A stretch of 64,000 bases of DNA, from the NCBI GenBank assembly GCA_034620365.1, contig JAQGEQ010000003.1:496001-560000 (forward strand), in the 5' to 3' direction. Positions within the stretch are counted from its first letter, which is position 1, and the number at the start of each line of letters is the position of its first letter. Of the stretch, positions 27,201 to 39,200 are shown piece after piece. The notes under the pieces were generated by a model. The model saw nothing but the letters and a program-made list of their open reading frames with translations, did no database searches and was not told where the DNA came from. The DNA comes from Pegea sp. RAD2-039 (lineage: Eukaryota > Chordata > Thaliacea > Salpida > Salpidae). The position numbers and the translations under genes are program-made.

Positions 27201-30200
27201 CTTTACTTTTCACCAGACTTCTGAGTTCGTTCATCTGTTACTTGCAAGTGGTGAGATGTGACGTCATTACTTCGCGTGTTTGTCCCTTGAAGCCAAAAAT
27301 ACAATGAAAAAGGCTTTTAAAAGCCGATCGATTGAAGTATTACAGACGAATTTCAAGATATTTCCCATTTTCTATTTTCGTTTTTAATATTTTGGTGTTA
27401 AAGTTGAATATTTGATATTTTGAAGAGTTTCTATCTTTATAATTTTCACTAAAAGTAGTTTTTATTTTGAATTAATTTGAAAATTTATCAAAAACTTTTT
27501 ACATTCTGTTGCAAGCTTCATCACTTTCAAATATTTTTCAAAACAAAATTTGATGTTTTTATCCAAAAACTAGAAATATTGATTGATAAAAACTTGGACA
27601 TTCAACTTCCAAAACTGCTATTCAACTTTTCAAGATCTAAAAACTGAAAACTCATAAATATTTCAACAAACGCAGAAAAGCTATTTCATTTTTTATGCTT
27701 AAGCGATTATCTCTGTCACCAAAACACAAACTCTCGCTATTTGAGTAATTCCATCAAAAGTTTGAAGTTTTATATTCAATCAATTTTGTTGACTTGACAG
27801 ACGACGGTCTGGTCAGAAGAGTCCTACTACACTCATCTAATTTGGCTCATGAACCAAGGGCTCCACTATATACAGTTCTTCCCGACTACATTCCTGTGAG
27901 TAATGATCTTCTACAAAACTTAATCATGTGACGATATCTGATATTAAAAGTTATATTTTAAGAGCCAAGATGCCAAGCCAGTTTTAAAAGGACTCTTACA
28001 ACTGGAATCAAGCTTTGTTGTGGGTGTTGGTTCGACTTTGTACCAGAGGTCCGAGCCTGGTTGTGATAATTATCAAAACTGTTCAATTTGTAACTCTGAT
28101 TATTGGTGCATTTGGTCAGAAAAGAAGGAAGTTTGTGAGATGGCAACTGAAAAGTAAATATTAAATTTTTTCACTTTACAATTCAGTTATTTCATTCTTG
28201 ATTTCTAGTATAGAGTTTAGTTTTCATTACTACATTTCCGTAAAATCATTGTTGAAATCAATCAAACTTTTATGGCGTTTGACATTATTGGCATGTAATT
28301 TATTCTGTTAAAAGCAATTAGCGAAGGGACAATACTTATCGCCAAAAAGAATCTGTTAACAAGCTAACTTCCTGATAACAATCTTTTTTTAGCAACTAAC
28401 TGTTTTTTGTTTTTTTATGTAGTTTCGAGGTAAAACCAACATGTACGACAAAGCCAGGTATTTTGTGTTGAATGATTTAAAAACTAGAAAATAAAAATAA
28501 ACTCTTATAAAACAATTCTGACAAATATATGAGTTTGGATGACTCAAGTACTTTTTAATATTGATTTTGTAATTGAATCTTTCAAAATGTTTACATCGAT
28601 TTTACTGCTTTATTTTTAGAACCTAAATAAGCTACAAATAGTTTGAATAAAAAGATCAATTCGTTACAATTTTTAAAGTTTTGCTTCAGTTACTTCAATT
28701 TCTTAAATCTTTTTTTTCTTTAATAGTTGAAGAAGTCAACACAACTGAATCATCGCATAATAGGTATGTATCCTTTATTGAGTTTTATACATGGTCATTA
28801 CGCTGACCACATCCTTTTTTATTGCTAAAAATGTAGAATTAGGTTTAAAAAATTGAGAAGAAATGAAAAACTCAGGTAGAGTGCATGACTGTCGAACAAA
28901 CGAAAAATGTTTATAGTAAATTGTTTCAAAACAGGGATTTTCCCTGCTGAATATCATTTAAATTATTTAGTTGCTTGAATTAATGTTGACTGTTCAACTG
29001 TTTGCATCCTTTTCAACCGGTTTTGTTTTTAAAATGTTTTTTTTTCACTCAAGCAACTCCTAATGGTTTGTTTATTATTTCAGAACTGACGAACTAAAAG
29101 AAGCCACCTCAAAGTCAAAACACTTTGAGCGTGATTTAGGATTATGTCGTCAGCAACTGAAACATATGAAAGGTTGGAGCGAAGGCGAGATTGTGAAGAT
29201 GAAATCAATCATCGATGAGAAGACCTTAGAGCTTGAAACGTGCTCCAATGAGAGTCTAGATCAATCAGAAGAATTTCGAAAAACTAAAATCGGTAAGTGA
29301 TGATGAAGTTCAAGAACTGTCTTTTGCATTTCATATTAGACAGAGACTTATAAATCATTAAAGTCGATTTTAGTCATGACATCATGTCTGCAAAAATTCC
29401 TCAGCTTCTAGTCACGTGGTTACGGTGTTGTTTAGTTATTTCCAGACGTTTAGAAGATTTGAAAAAAAAAGTTTTAAACTTGAAGTATTTTAGCTAAACA
29501 CAATTGGCTCATTGAGTTGAAGGGTTTCTTGAAAAGATGACGTAAACAAACACGAACAAAGATGTTTACAAGATTTGAAAATATTTTTTTTTGTGTTTTT
29601 AACAGATTTAGATGATAGATATGAAAGTGCTCAAGTAAAACTGGATTCCTTAAGAGAAGAAATCCTATCAATAAAATTAGGTTTCAAAGATAAACTAAAC
29701 AGTAAATGTTCCACAAACAATAATTATGAGAAGAATTTGACTTCAGTCTGCGGTAAGTATCAAAATTCATCATCAAACTCAGCACTTCACCGAAAATTGA
29801 TCAGATTGCCGAACTAACATCGTCAGTCGTGGCTTTGGATGGTTCTATGATCGTAGAAGTCAAAATAAATACTTTATTAGCGAGAAGATGGTGTCTTTTG
29901 ATGGAGGGAAACGATTTTGTGAACGATTGGGAACTCAAATGGCAAGCTTGATTGATAACAAAAAAGGGTAAGGTTGTGACGTCATGTTGTCATGGTTTCC
30001 AACAAACTTTGTGTGATAGATTTATCAAAAAGATGGTCAACTCAATCAAACCAAATTGGCGGATTTGGGTGGATTTCCGAACAAAAGTAACTAAAAAACA
30101 GGATGAGACAGACAAAGAAGATGTTGACAAATATACTGAACCGTCAGTCCTTAAAAAGCTGAAACTTATTTGAATTGTCAACAATCTTTTTTTTTGCAGA

Positions 30201-30421
30201 GCTTTTAAATGTTTGCAGTTAGCTAAGAATGGAAAATGGGACCTAACACATTGTCTGAAACCAGCTCATCCAATTTGCCGCAAAAGTAGGGACCCCCTCT
30301 TTGAGTTCGTCAATTATTCAAATTTCATTTTGCAGTCGGTAGACGATTCGCGGTAAAGAACGCCATTAAAGTGATTAAGAGGTCAATCCGAAGACAGAAA
30401 CTTGAACCTGACATAGACTAG
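24236..30421 (+). CDS. Secreted semaphorin with coiled-coil neck and C-type-lectin-like domain
   Basis: Twenty exons: 24236-24278, 24772-25016, 25852-25908, 25961-26068, 26118-26328, 26381-26547, 26599-26722, 26772-26838, 26886-27056, 27105-27250, 27801-27895, 27963-28153, 28423-28457, 28727-28763, 29084-29292, 29606-29752, 29805-29967, 30020-30142, 30200-30285, 30336-30421. Total 2511 nt, 836 aa, phases consistent throughout. A signal peptide (MKNFQLLLPFIFVF) precedes a sema domain at about 60-480 (VIYAGSVDALYKLSA; CGTASFSPYC; GYFFFHERARE; NDIGGTGRDWKRRLTSFEAV; SSAICVYNFQDI). A PSI domain lies at about 511-540 (CDNYQNCSICNSDYWCIW). A charged heptad-like region (565-680) leads to a C-type-lectin-like domain at 685-808 (GFGWFYDRRSQNKYF; FCERLGTQMASLID; W at WRIWVDF; NGKWDLTHCLKPAHPICRK) and a basic tail. 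No EPN/QPD or WND calcium motif is clear. No transmembrane segment is seen. The family binds plexins; the lectin module is the odd part. Confidence 0.88.
25105..25655 (+). repeat. 19-bp minisatellite in semaphorin intron 2
   Basis: Roughly 28 tandem copies of GTTGCTATGTGAGATGTCG, with variants GATATCG, GATGAGG and GATGTCGGA, in the intron 25017-25851. This array starts about 90 nt after the donor rather than at it. Copies near the right end are truncated and degenerate. Confidence 0.93.
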
Positions 30422-30951
30422 ATCTTTCTAGATAGTTTCTAATGTTATTTCGTTGTTTTTATTCCGAACTCTTTTTACTTTGCTTCTAATTTCAAGCACA
30501 CAATTGAAAACCCGACAACAAAGCCGCCGTAAGCCCTGATCGATGCAATTGTGGTTTTATATGTTCCAGCTTCTCTTGTCTCTTGCCCTGTCTTGCACTG
30601 ACTGCTTCAAAAATCTTTAAAATCTTGAATTCTTAAACGCCGGATTTTGAAATATTGCTAATTAAGATTCAAAAACTGTTTCACAAAAATCTTTTCAGTT
30701 GAAGTTTGATACATCTTTAGTTTTTATAATATTCATTTCTAACATAAAAATTAGTAATTTCTGATTTACAACTATCAAACAATCATAAAAATAAAAAAAA
30801 TGACAAAAAAATCTTCCAACAAACTTTGCAGAAGGGAAATTTCAGATTTAAAACTGTGATTATATCTATATTGGATGAACCTTTTTATTTTTGTTTAAAT
30901 GTTTGTAAAGATTGTATTTGAAGTGAATGATTGTTTGATGTATTTACTTGA

Positions 30952-30957
30952 AATAAA
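30952..30957 (+). terminator. Poly(A) signal, semaphorin gene
   Basis: AATAAA in TTGAAATAAAATAG, about 530 nt after the stop at 30419-30421. No closer canonical signal was noticed. Confidence 0.5.
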
Positions 30958-33030
30958 ATAGAATGTGCATCTGGTAAAAAAAATTACAGGAACTTAGCTT
31001 AGGTTAGAAAATCAAACCAAACATTTGGTTAGTGATTCATTGTTAAGTTACTCAGTTATAATAATCTTTTACAAAATATAACTGACGTTCTAAGAGTCAC
31101 TCTTATTTGATAATGTCACTTTGTTTGCTTAAGAGTATATTTACAAAGCTAAAACGTTGCAATAAAAAGATGCAATAAAATTATAAAATAAGAAATTCTT
31201 GTTATCATTAATTGAAATAAGAAAATTCCAATTTATTGGTAATTTCATTTCTATAAAGGGTTTTTGTTTGTGTAAATTTTATATATCAATTACGTTTTAT
31301 GACCTTCAATTAATTGGGATTCTTTCTTTAGTGCTAAAACTTTCAAGTCTTCAATAATTAAAATGAAACTTTAATTTTAAAGGAAAATTATATCACCTTT
31401 AAACAAGAAGTGATAAAAATTACATGTTTTAAAGTTTATGATTCTTAACTACTGCTTGTTCAAACATCAGACCAAAATAAAGCTTTTAATCATTTTATTT
31501 GTAAAAATACTTTTAATAAATCAAATTATACAGCAAATATTACTTAAGTAAAATAACCTTCAAATTTTAAAATGAGTATTTTTTTATTTTATCATAAACT
31601 TATTTACACTGTTTGTAAGTTTCATTGTGATTTCAAAAAGTAAAATAATTAGTTTAGGTCTTGAACTTTCATTAAATTGATTTCTACTTTAGACATTATT
31701 TTTATTTCAGTCGTACCAGACAGAAGAACAATTCTGTTGACATAAGACTTTAAAAGGTTGGTTGTTATTACTTTTATCGATGTGTATTTCAAGTACACAT
31801 TTTCTAATGCTTTGGTAATGTGTTTGAATTAAGAAGAACTTGTGTTTCGGTCGAAATGATAAAAGTCAACACCTGCAGGTGTATTGATTATTTCGAAAAT
31901 TGATGTAAGTATGATTATAAAAAAGTTTTGTTGATATATTTTATTTTTTGTTTAAAAATCTCATTTGAAAACGTTTTTGTAAATAATGTTTGGAAATAAA
32001 ACCTTGTAATTGAGATACTAAAGGTGTCTAGATGAGAAATAAAGATCACTAAAATTAGAGAATTTATCAACTTGACTACAAAAGAAGAGAGTTTATTTTA
32101 GCGATAAATTTTGATAATCAAAGAACTTGGTAACAACCAACTGTGCAAAGCAGGGTACTTATCTTAAAGCTTATTTATCTTTAGCAAATATTTAAAACGA
32201 TTTTAATTTAAATAACTAAAACTTAACAGGGAGAAATTTAATTACAGTTTGTGATCCTCAAGCAAAATCTTCAACATTTTTGCCACTTTTTCTTATCAAC
32301 TAAACTTGTGATCATGAAATTCAAGGAATCAAATTAGTCCGTAAGTTTTGAACTGTTAGGTTTAGAAGCAAATACTTTTTTATGTTATTAGACGATCTTT
32401 ACATTATAAAAATATATAAAAATTAGATATCATAAAACTGCTATTAATGACTCTTTGATTCGCATAAATATCTAAGGTTTTGTGTCATATAAGATTGAGT
32501 AAATAGAATAATTAGTAGTGCAGTAGTTGTTGAGCTTTTAATAGCCCAATCTGAAATTGATACCCGAAGTAAGTGGTAAGTTTCTACCTTCATAAATAAA
32601 ATGATCAAACTTGCTTTTTATTCATCTTGAGTGGGAAAGATAAAATTAATTGATTACCTAGTTTAAAAGCCATCAAAGACACAAAACTTTATTTCTTCTT
32701 TTGCAGACAAGCAGCTTTTTTTATTTAAGGACTTGTACAGAATTAAACTATAACAGAACTGCAACTGCTAAGTTATCCATCTACTGCTGCATGATAATTG
32801 AATTGACAGATACAATAACCAAATTTTTAGTTTGAAGGCAGCAAAAAGGCTATATATAGGCTGAGAAGAGATCGTTTAAGTGAAATCAGTCGTTAAAATT
32901 AGTTCTAAAGTCATCTACTAAGTTTTGACGACATAATTACAAACATTAATTAAGGAAATTAATTAAAAATTTAAAATTATTTTGTAAACAATTGAAATCA
33001 AATCTATAACTTTTTTTGTGAAACAAATCA
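30958..33030. other. AT-rich intergenic region
   Basis: No coding exon recognised. It contains a perfect 12-bp palindrome CACCTGCAGGTG at 31870-31881, set in a longer imperfect inverted repeat (about 31847-31900). I see nothing else. Confidence 0.5.
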
Positions 33031-33099
33031 AGATAAAGAAAAATCGTAGAAGCAATCATAGATTGTAGCATTTATCAACTATTTTGTATTTCTTGTGAC

Positions 33100-33262
33100 C
33101 TGAAAAATTTATATTATTGAGGATGTGTATTAGCGGGAGGTGCTCTCTTCAGGCACCCTCCTTTGCATTTATTGAAGTAAATAACTATTACTAGATTCAA
33201 GTTACATCTAAAGTTAACTGCCGTGGAAATTAAAACTATTTCTATCTATCTATCTATCTATT
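33100..33262 (+). mobile_element. Dispersed repeat copy A (LINE/SINE 3' end-like) with (TCTA)n
   Basis: A block around 33119-33190 (TTAGCGGGAGGTGCTCTC, then TTCAGGCACCCTCCTTTGC and ATTTATTGAAGTAAATA) is matched in inverted orientation at 56884-56960. The core can form a short hairpin (GGTGC...GCACC) followed by an A/T-rich tail, a layout seen at the 3' ends of LINE or SINE elements. A (TCTA)5 microsatellite follows at about 33241-33262. The family is not identified. Confidence 0.5.
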
Positions 33263-34259
33263 ACTGCCTTGAATGAACAACGATAATAAAATTAAGTTTA
33301 TGCAGGACTCTACATCAATTCGTGCTTTACAAAGAGTATAGATACAAATAAATTAAAGTTACTTTTTGTTATACCTTTAATTGCCTGATTATAAATTTTT
33401 AAAAGTATAGTTTCAAAATTTGAAAATGTTGAACAAATTTCTAACTGCCTTTGCTTACAAAGAATACTTTAAAAACTGATATCTCAGTAATAGTTTAAAA
33501 ATTTTTAAATATAATTTCGAAAATGAATATAATTAGTTTACATTTAAAGGCAGACAAAATACTGACAAATATACATGCTGCTCTGACTGTGTTAATTGCA
33601 ACAGTTAAAACAACAAACTACCTGTTCTTGCCACTTCAAAATATATAAATATTAGACGAGTTTTATAGTAGAATGATACCGCTTAATAATACAATTAATA
33701 GTTTTAAATGCACGTGTATGTACTAGTCATTATCAAAACAATTTAGTTAGATTTTATTTATGATTTATAATTAATAATGAAGTAAGCTCTGAGTTTAATT
33801 CTCAAAACATGGTTAGATATAATAAATTTAAAGCTAATTAGTAATTGCTAAAAAGTACAATCATGTACTGATAAATTACACATTAGGGAATATTTTAAAT
33901 AGATTTTCTTTTATTTAAATATCGAATTGTTTTCTAGCAGTTGTTTTGATGCAATGATCCGGTTGGTATTGTTAGAATTGATATTCACATAGAACAACAT
34001 TAGTTAACAAGATTATTTTCAAGCAAATTATTTATAACAATGAAATATTAAGATATTTATCAAACTGAAGTTTTAACCTGAAGTAACTTTTTTGTAATTT
34101 TACACAACTAGTCGAAATTCAAACCTTTCGGAGATGCTAGAGATTTTTTTTTTAATTTTGACTTTAACAAAAAATTTTAATTAAATTTATTTACCTTGTT
34201 CAGTGTATGCATTGAAAAATAAGATGATATTTAAAATTACTTCAAATAGTTTCCATTTT

Positions 34260-34460
34260 GTCGAAATAGTACACGTCATGAAGCATCCGGGGCTTTTTGT
34301 TGACTTGGCATGGAATGACGTCATAGCAATGCTTATATCAGCTGATCAAAGTTGGCGTTTTGAACGTGGTGAAGCATAATTATAAAGTCTAGTGTCGTGG
34401 CGCACCGTTACTTGTGTGATGTGTTGTTTTCCGATAGCGCAATTCTATAGATATTTGTGC
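34260..34460 (+). promoter_or_regulatory. Candidate promoter / 5'UTR island upstream of the p180-like gene
   Basis: A patch clearly richer in G+C than its surroundings, with one CRE palindrome (ATGACGTCAT, 34315-34324) and several C/G-containing stretches (ATCCGGGGC; GTGTCGTGGCGCACCG). It lies about 1.8 kb upstream of the p180 start on the same strand. It could be a CRE-driven promoter with a noncoding first exon spliced to the acceptor at 36141-36142. This is inference from composition and position only. Confidence 0.3.
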
Positions 34461-36142
34461 TAAGATGTTTTTGTAATTTTATAATCACTCGTGATGTACT
34501 TAATTATTAAAAATAGTTTAACCTGTTTTTCTTTTCTGTTTTTTTTAAAGTAATATTCTGTTTGCTAGCTTGGTGGAATTTTTAAGGCTTTTAATTAAAA
34601 TTTCTTCAATTTACCATTCTTTTAAATTTCTAAAATTTTTTTTATTTTTCTTGTAGATTTTTGCTTTTTAAATAGTATTTTTTAATATCGCCTCTTATCA
34701 AATTTCAGTAAAAGTCTATTAAGAATTTTTTTATTTGATTTATTTATTGAAGTTTATCAAAAGAATCTTATAAAAACTAAATTTTCCGTTAAAAATTTAG
34801 TTGTAAAAATATCTTACAACAAATCTAAATAAGGATTTGTTTTAGTAAGATTTTATCTCATGTTCACATACATTTGTTTCATCAAAATTGTTTCTAGTTT
34901 TTGAACAGTTTTCTAGATATAAAATTAAAATAGGTGATTGTTCCCTATCTTTTATCAAAATATTTATATTAAAATTTAATTTTTTGATTATGTAACACTT
35001 TTTTTAGTTCTATTAATTCTGTTATTAAAAGGCTTAGGGTTTTGTTATACCCTAATCTTATATTTTTCGCATAAATGAAAAAAATAATTTGATAACTTTC
35101 TATTCATTTTTATGACAAAAATGAACTAATTATTAAAAATTATATAAAAACTTTATAAATTTCTAAGTACCTAGAGCACATAATATATGTATAATTGTAA
35201 ACAATTTTAAGGCTTAATATTTTATAAGCTTCTGAAATAAGTAGATAGTTTTTTAATTATATATATTTTAAGCTTTTTTTTAATTTAGGTAACTATCAAA
35301 ATATTTATAAAAGCTTCTGAAAATAACTAAATATAATTGCAAATAATTATAAATCTTTATCTAAGTGTTTTTGGGCTGAATATTTGAAGTAAACCATAAG
35401 AAATAGTAATTGCTATAAACTTATATCTAAATTAAAAGATAAAAATTTAAATATATAAATTTGTGTAATCCTTTAAGCTATAGTTGTTTAGATATTTACT
35501 TCTTTATAAATTTTTTTTTTATTAAAAATTCAGTTATACATTTTATATACTTAAATATTAGCATTATTTCAAGCTTTTTATAATATTATTTTGATTTTAT
35601 ATATAGCTGTTGGATTCTTTTTTAGAATTATATTCCATACTTTATGTTTTAAAATTTGGACCTTTCTGAAGTACTTTAATATATATATCTTAAATAGACA
35701 GTAGTAAAATTACTTATTAAAGTCATAAATTTTATAGTTTATTTTACTGTTGTGATATTCTGACGTGCTATATGTTAATAATTGAACTTTATATTAAATA
35801 TGTTATCTTCTTTTTTCTATGTTTATATTTATATAAAAAAAATTTTTTAATTTATATTTATACATTTTTTAAAACTTTTCTTCAATTTATAAATTAAGTT
35901 ATTCAATTATGTCATTCATTTTCAAACGGATATGTTTATTTACGTTTATAGATGAATTAAAACAATAATTTAAAAATAAAACTTAATTTCTATTAAAATA
36001 ATAAAACTTATTATATTTATAAACCATATTCTTCAAAATAAGTTTTAAGTTAATTATTTTTTAAGGCATTTCCTACTAACTAATGTCATTCTTGAATTAA
36101 ATTTTTATATAATTTTTTGAAAAAAAAATGTTTATTTTTTAG
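34461..36142. other. AT-rich region before the p180-like gene
   Basis: Extremely A+T-rich, no recognisable feature. If the 34.3 kb island is the promoter, this would be a 5'UTR intron; if the gene is trans-spliced, it would be outron and intergenic DNA. Confidence 0.4.
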
Positions 36143-36216
36143 TTAAAGTATGACTTGTTGATTTAATTAACTAATTTAAGAAGATTTTATTTAAGTTGAT
36201 AAGTAAAAATTGAAAT

Positions 36217-39200
36217 ATGGATCTTTTTGATGGACATAATATCTTATTTATCTTCGGATTTATAGCAACAACTTTAATGATTGTGGTTTTTTCAATTTTC
36301 AAGTAAACCAATTTAATCATCATTAAATTCTCATAAATTTAATATTTTTATTAAAACTTTTCAAATAAATATATAATCGAATTATCTGATGTTTATAATT
36401 TGTTTCAGCATGAAAGGAACCAAGTTTGAAGATGTTGTTGAAGCCCAGAGAAAGAAGCAACAAAAGGAAGAAAAAGAACGAAGTAAGGCTAATAAACAAA
36501 AGCGGGAACATTATAAGCAGAAACTGAACAAAAAGAAGAAGAATCAGACTGCTGGTTCGTATTTAAACGTTAGCATCAAATCAGAACATATCTTCAAGCA
36601 ACAAATTTTCAGATGGACAAAAGGCGGAAAATGGGAACAAGAAGAAGACAAAGGGAAAGAAACAGGAGGAAAAAATTGAGTTGGTTGTTGCTGAAGAAGT
36701 CGTTGAGAGTGTAGTGAGTTAAACTTGTAAACAAATATTCATTTGAGCTTGAAACTATTTCATCTGCAGCCTATCAAAGCGGAACCAGTTGTAGAAGTCC
36801 CTGTCGTTGAACCTCCAGTAGAGGCTGTTGCTGAAGAAGTTGTCGTTCCCGTTGTAGCTCCAGTGGAAATTAAAGAAGAAGTGAAAGAGGTTCCTGCTCC
36901 AGAAAAAGTAGTTGATCTTCCTGTTGAAGATACTCAAAAAAATAAGAAGAAGAAAGTGAAGAAAGTTGGTGAGTACCTCTTTGATGTTATTTGATCAAGT
37001 TGAAAAACATCCATCTACAGATGAACAGTCTCGGCTCTTATTTGATCTTGTGGAAACTACTGAGCTAACTCCTAAAGCTTATCTCTCTTTACTTCGGACT
37101 TTATCAGCAAAATCGAATAACTCTCAGTGGAAATCAGTGAGATACAAGCTTGGTTTTAAACATTTAACAACTAACCACTCTCTCTACAGAGCGATTTGTC
37201 TGTAGAAGATGCCAAAAAGCAAATAGAAGATGCAAATACGAAGATATCTGATTATGAGAAGCAGCTGAAAACCAATATGGAGTCAATTAAGGCATTTGAA
37301 CAACAAATAGTGGTTTTAAAGGAGGTTGGTTGGATGTTTAGTGATTAAAAAGATGTTTCTACTTCAACTTCTCAGGCTTCATCAGCTGATAAAGCTGAGC
37401 ATGACCGGCTCTCTCAGGCTCTTACCCTCTCTACTGCAGCTAATGATGATTTAAAGAAGAAAATGGAATTACTAATCGAAACAGAAAAGAATAAATTTGT
37501 TGTTTTGGAGGTAGATACCATTTACCAGCAACAATTAGTTACATGTAATGTTTCAGAACCAGCTGAAGAGCGCTGTTTTAAGTGAAGATAAGTTGAAGAA
37601 GCTTGAAGAGGAGAACGACATCTTTAAACAAACCATTCAAGCAAATGCGCGAGAGTCAGTTACATGTTGATGACGTTTCATCTCTTCATGTGCTTATCGT
37701 CACAGGGTTGGTGAGAAGCAGAAGTTGGCTGTTGAAGTCACATCTCTCAAGTCACAAGTGTCTTCTTTACAAAATAAAAACAACGAATTGCTTGCTAAAC
37801 TAAAAGACACTGAGGTAGATTTGAGAAGAAAAAAATTTTAATTTGTAAAAAAAAGTAGATTTTTGATGACATTTTCGATAACATCGATTTTGTCAATTCA
37901 TCTAAATTTCATCATTTTATTTTTTAACTTGGGCCATTTTGTTAATACGCCAAAAATGCCTCTTCAACTTTTTTAATATGTTGGTTTGGGGTTCAGGCGG
38001 CCGAGGAAGCAAATTATAACAAACGGATCGAAGAATTGACTGAAAAATTGAAAGAAGCTGAGACACAAAACAGTTCTCTAGAAAATGAGTTTCAGAAAGC
38101 TATAAATGATCTTCAGATTAAAGAGGTAGTTGATATTGGGGGTGAATTACAATCAACAGCAAGTTGCTACTCGCAGGAGGAGTCTAGCAAGTTGTTAGTT
38201 CAAATCACGTCACTCAGTGACGTCAATGAGTCTAGAGCAAATATTGAAAATGATATGATAAAACAAAACGAAGTGTTATCTTCACTTGAACAACGACTTG
38301 CAGAAATGGATGAGAATGAAGCAAGACGAAGTGAAGAATTGGCTGTGAGTACCTCTACTTGCTGCTGGTTCAACTCCCTCACACTAACTGCATGACCTTT
38401 CACTCTAACGCTTACTAATAATATTTCGGACATTTTTGTAAAACGCCAAATTACGACTGCATGCTCTTAATATAGTAAGTAAGCGAACGTGGCTTGGATT
38501 CCGCCAATCAGAAAGCAGTAAATTTTGAGTTAACTTTTAAAGATGATAAATTAGCATATAAGACCTCATTTGCATGTCGCTCATCACATCTTTCGCTTGC
38601 CATCGCTCGTTTTTAACCAGTGACGTCATCAGCCCCTTTCTCCTATAGAGCTTGCAAGTCAGCAAAGCGACCATGACGTCACAACTGGCAGCGTTAGAAG
38701 CAGAAAAAAGCAATTTGAAAAAAAGTTTAGAGGAAGCCGAAGCGAAGGTACTTGTTCGTCTCGCGCTGTAGCGGTGATGACGTCATAAACTGTATCGCGA
38801 CTCACCTGTTGTCATAACAGGCTTCAGCTGTTAAGGACCTAACAACGAAGCTAGAAACAGTGACGTCAGAACGCGATGAAGCACGATCAGAGGTGATGAA
38901 AGAAAAAAAGGTTGGTGATGATGTCATGAAGACTGACGTCATTTGTGGTAATGACGTGTTTGTAGAAATCAGAGACAGAAATGTTGAAGATGTCGACAAA
39001 GATCAATGAATTAAGATCGGATGCAGAGCGGATGACAAAAGAAGTTTTGACGGCGAAAGAGGTAAGATCTGATCTTTCATGATCTTCTTCTTTCATGATC
39101 TGATCTTTCATGATCTTCATCTTTCATGATCTGATCTTTCATGATCTTCATCTTTCATGATCTCATCTTTCATGATCTCATCTTTCATGATCTGATCTTT

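Noticed and set aside
36969-36999. 31-nt intron in the p180 gene
   Set aside because: In-frame alternative acceptor at 37020 gives a 52-nt intron, in line with the other short introns; I used that one.
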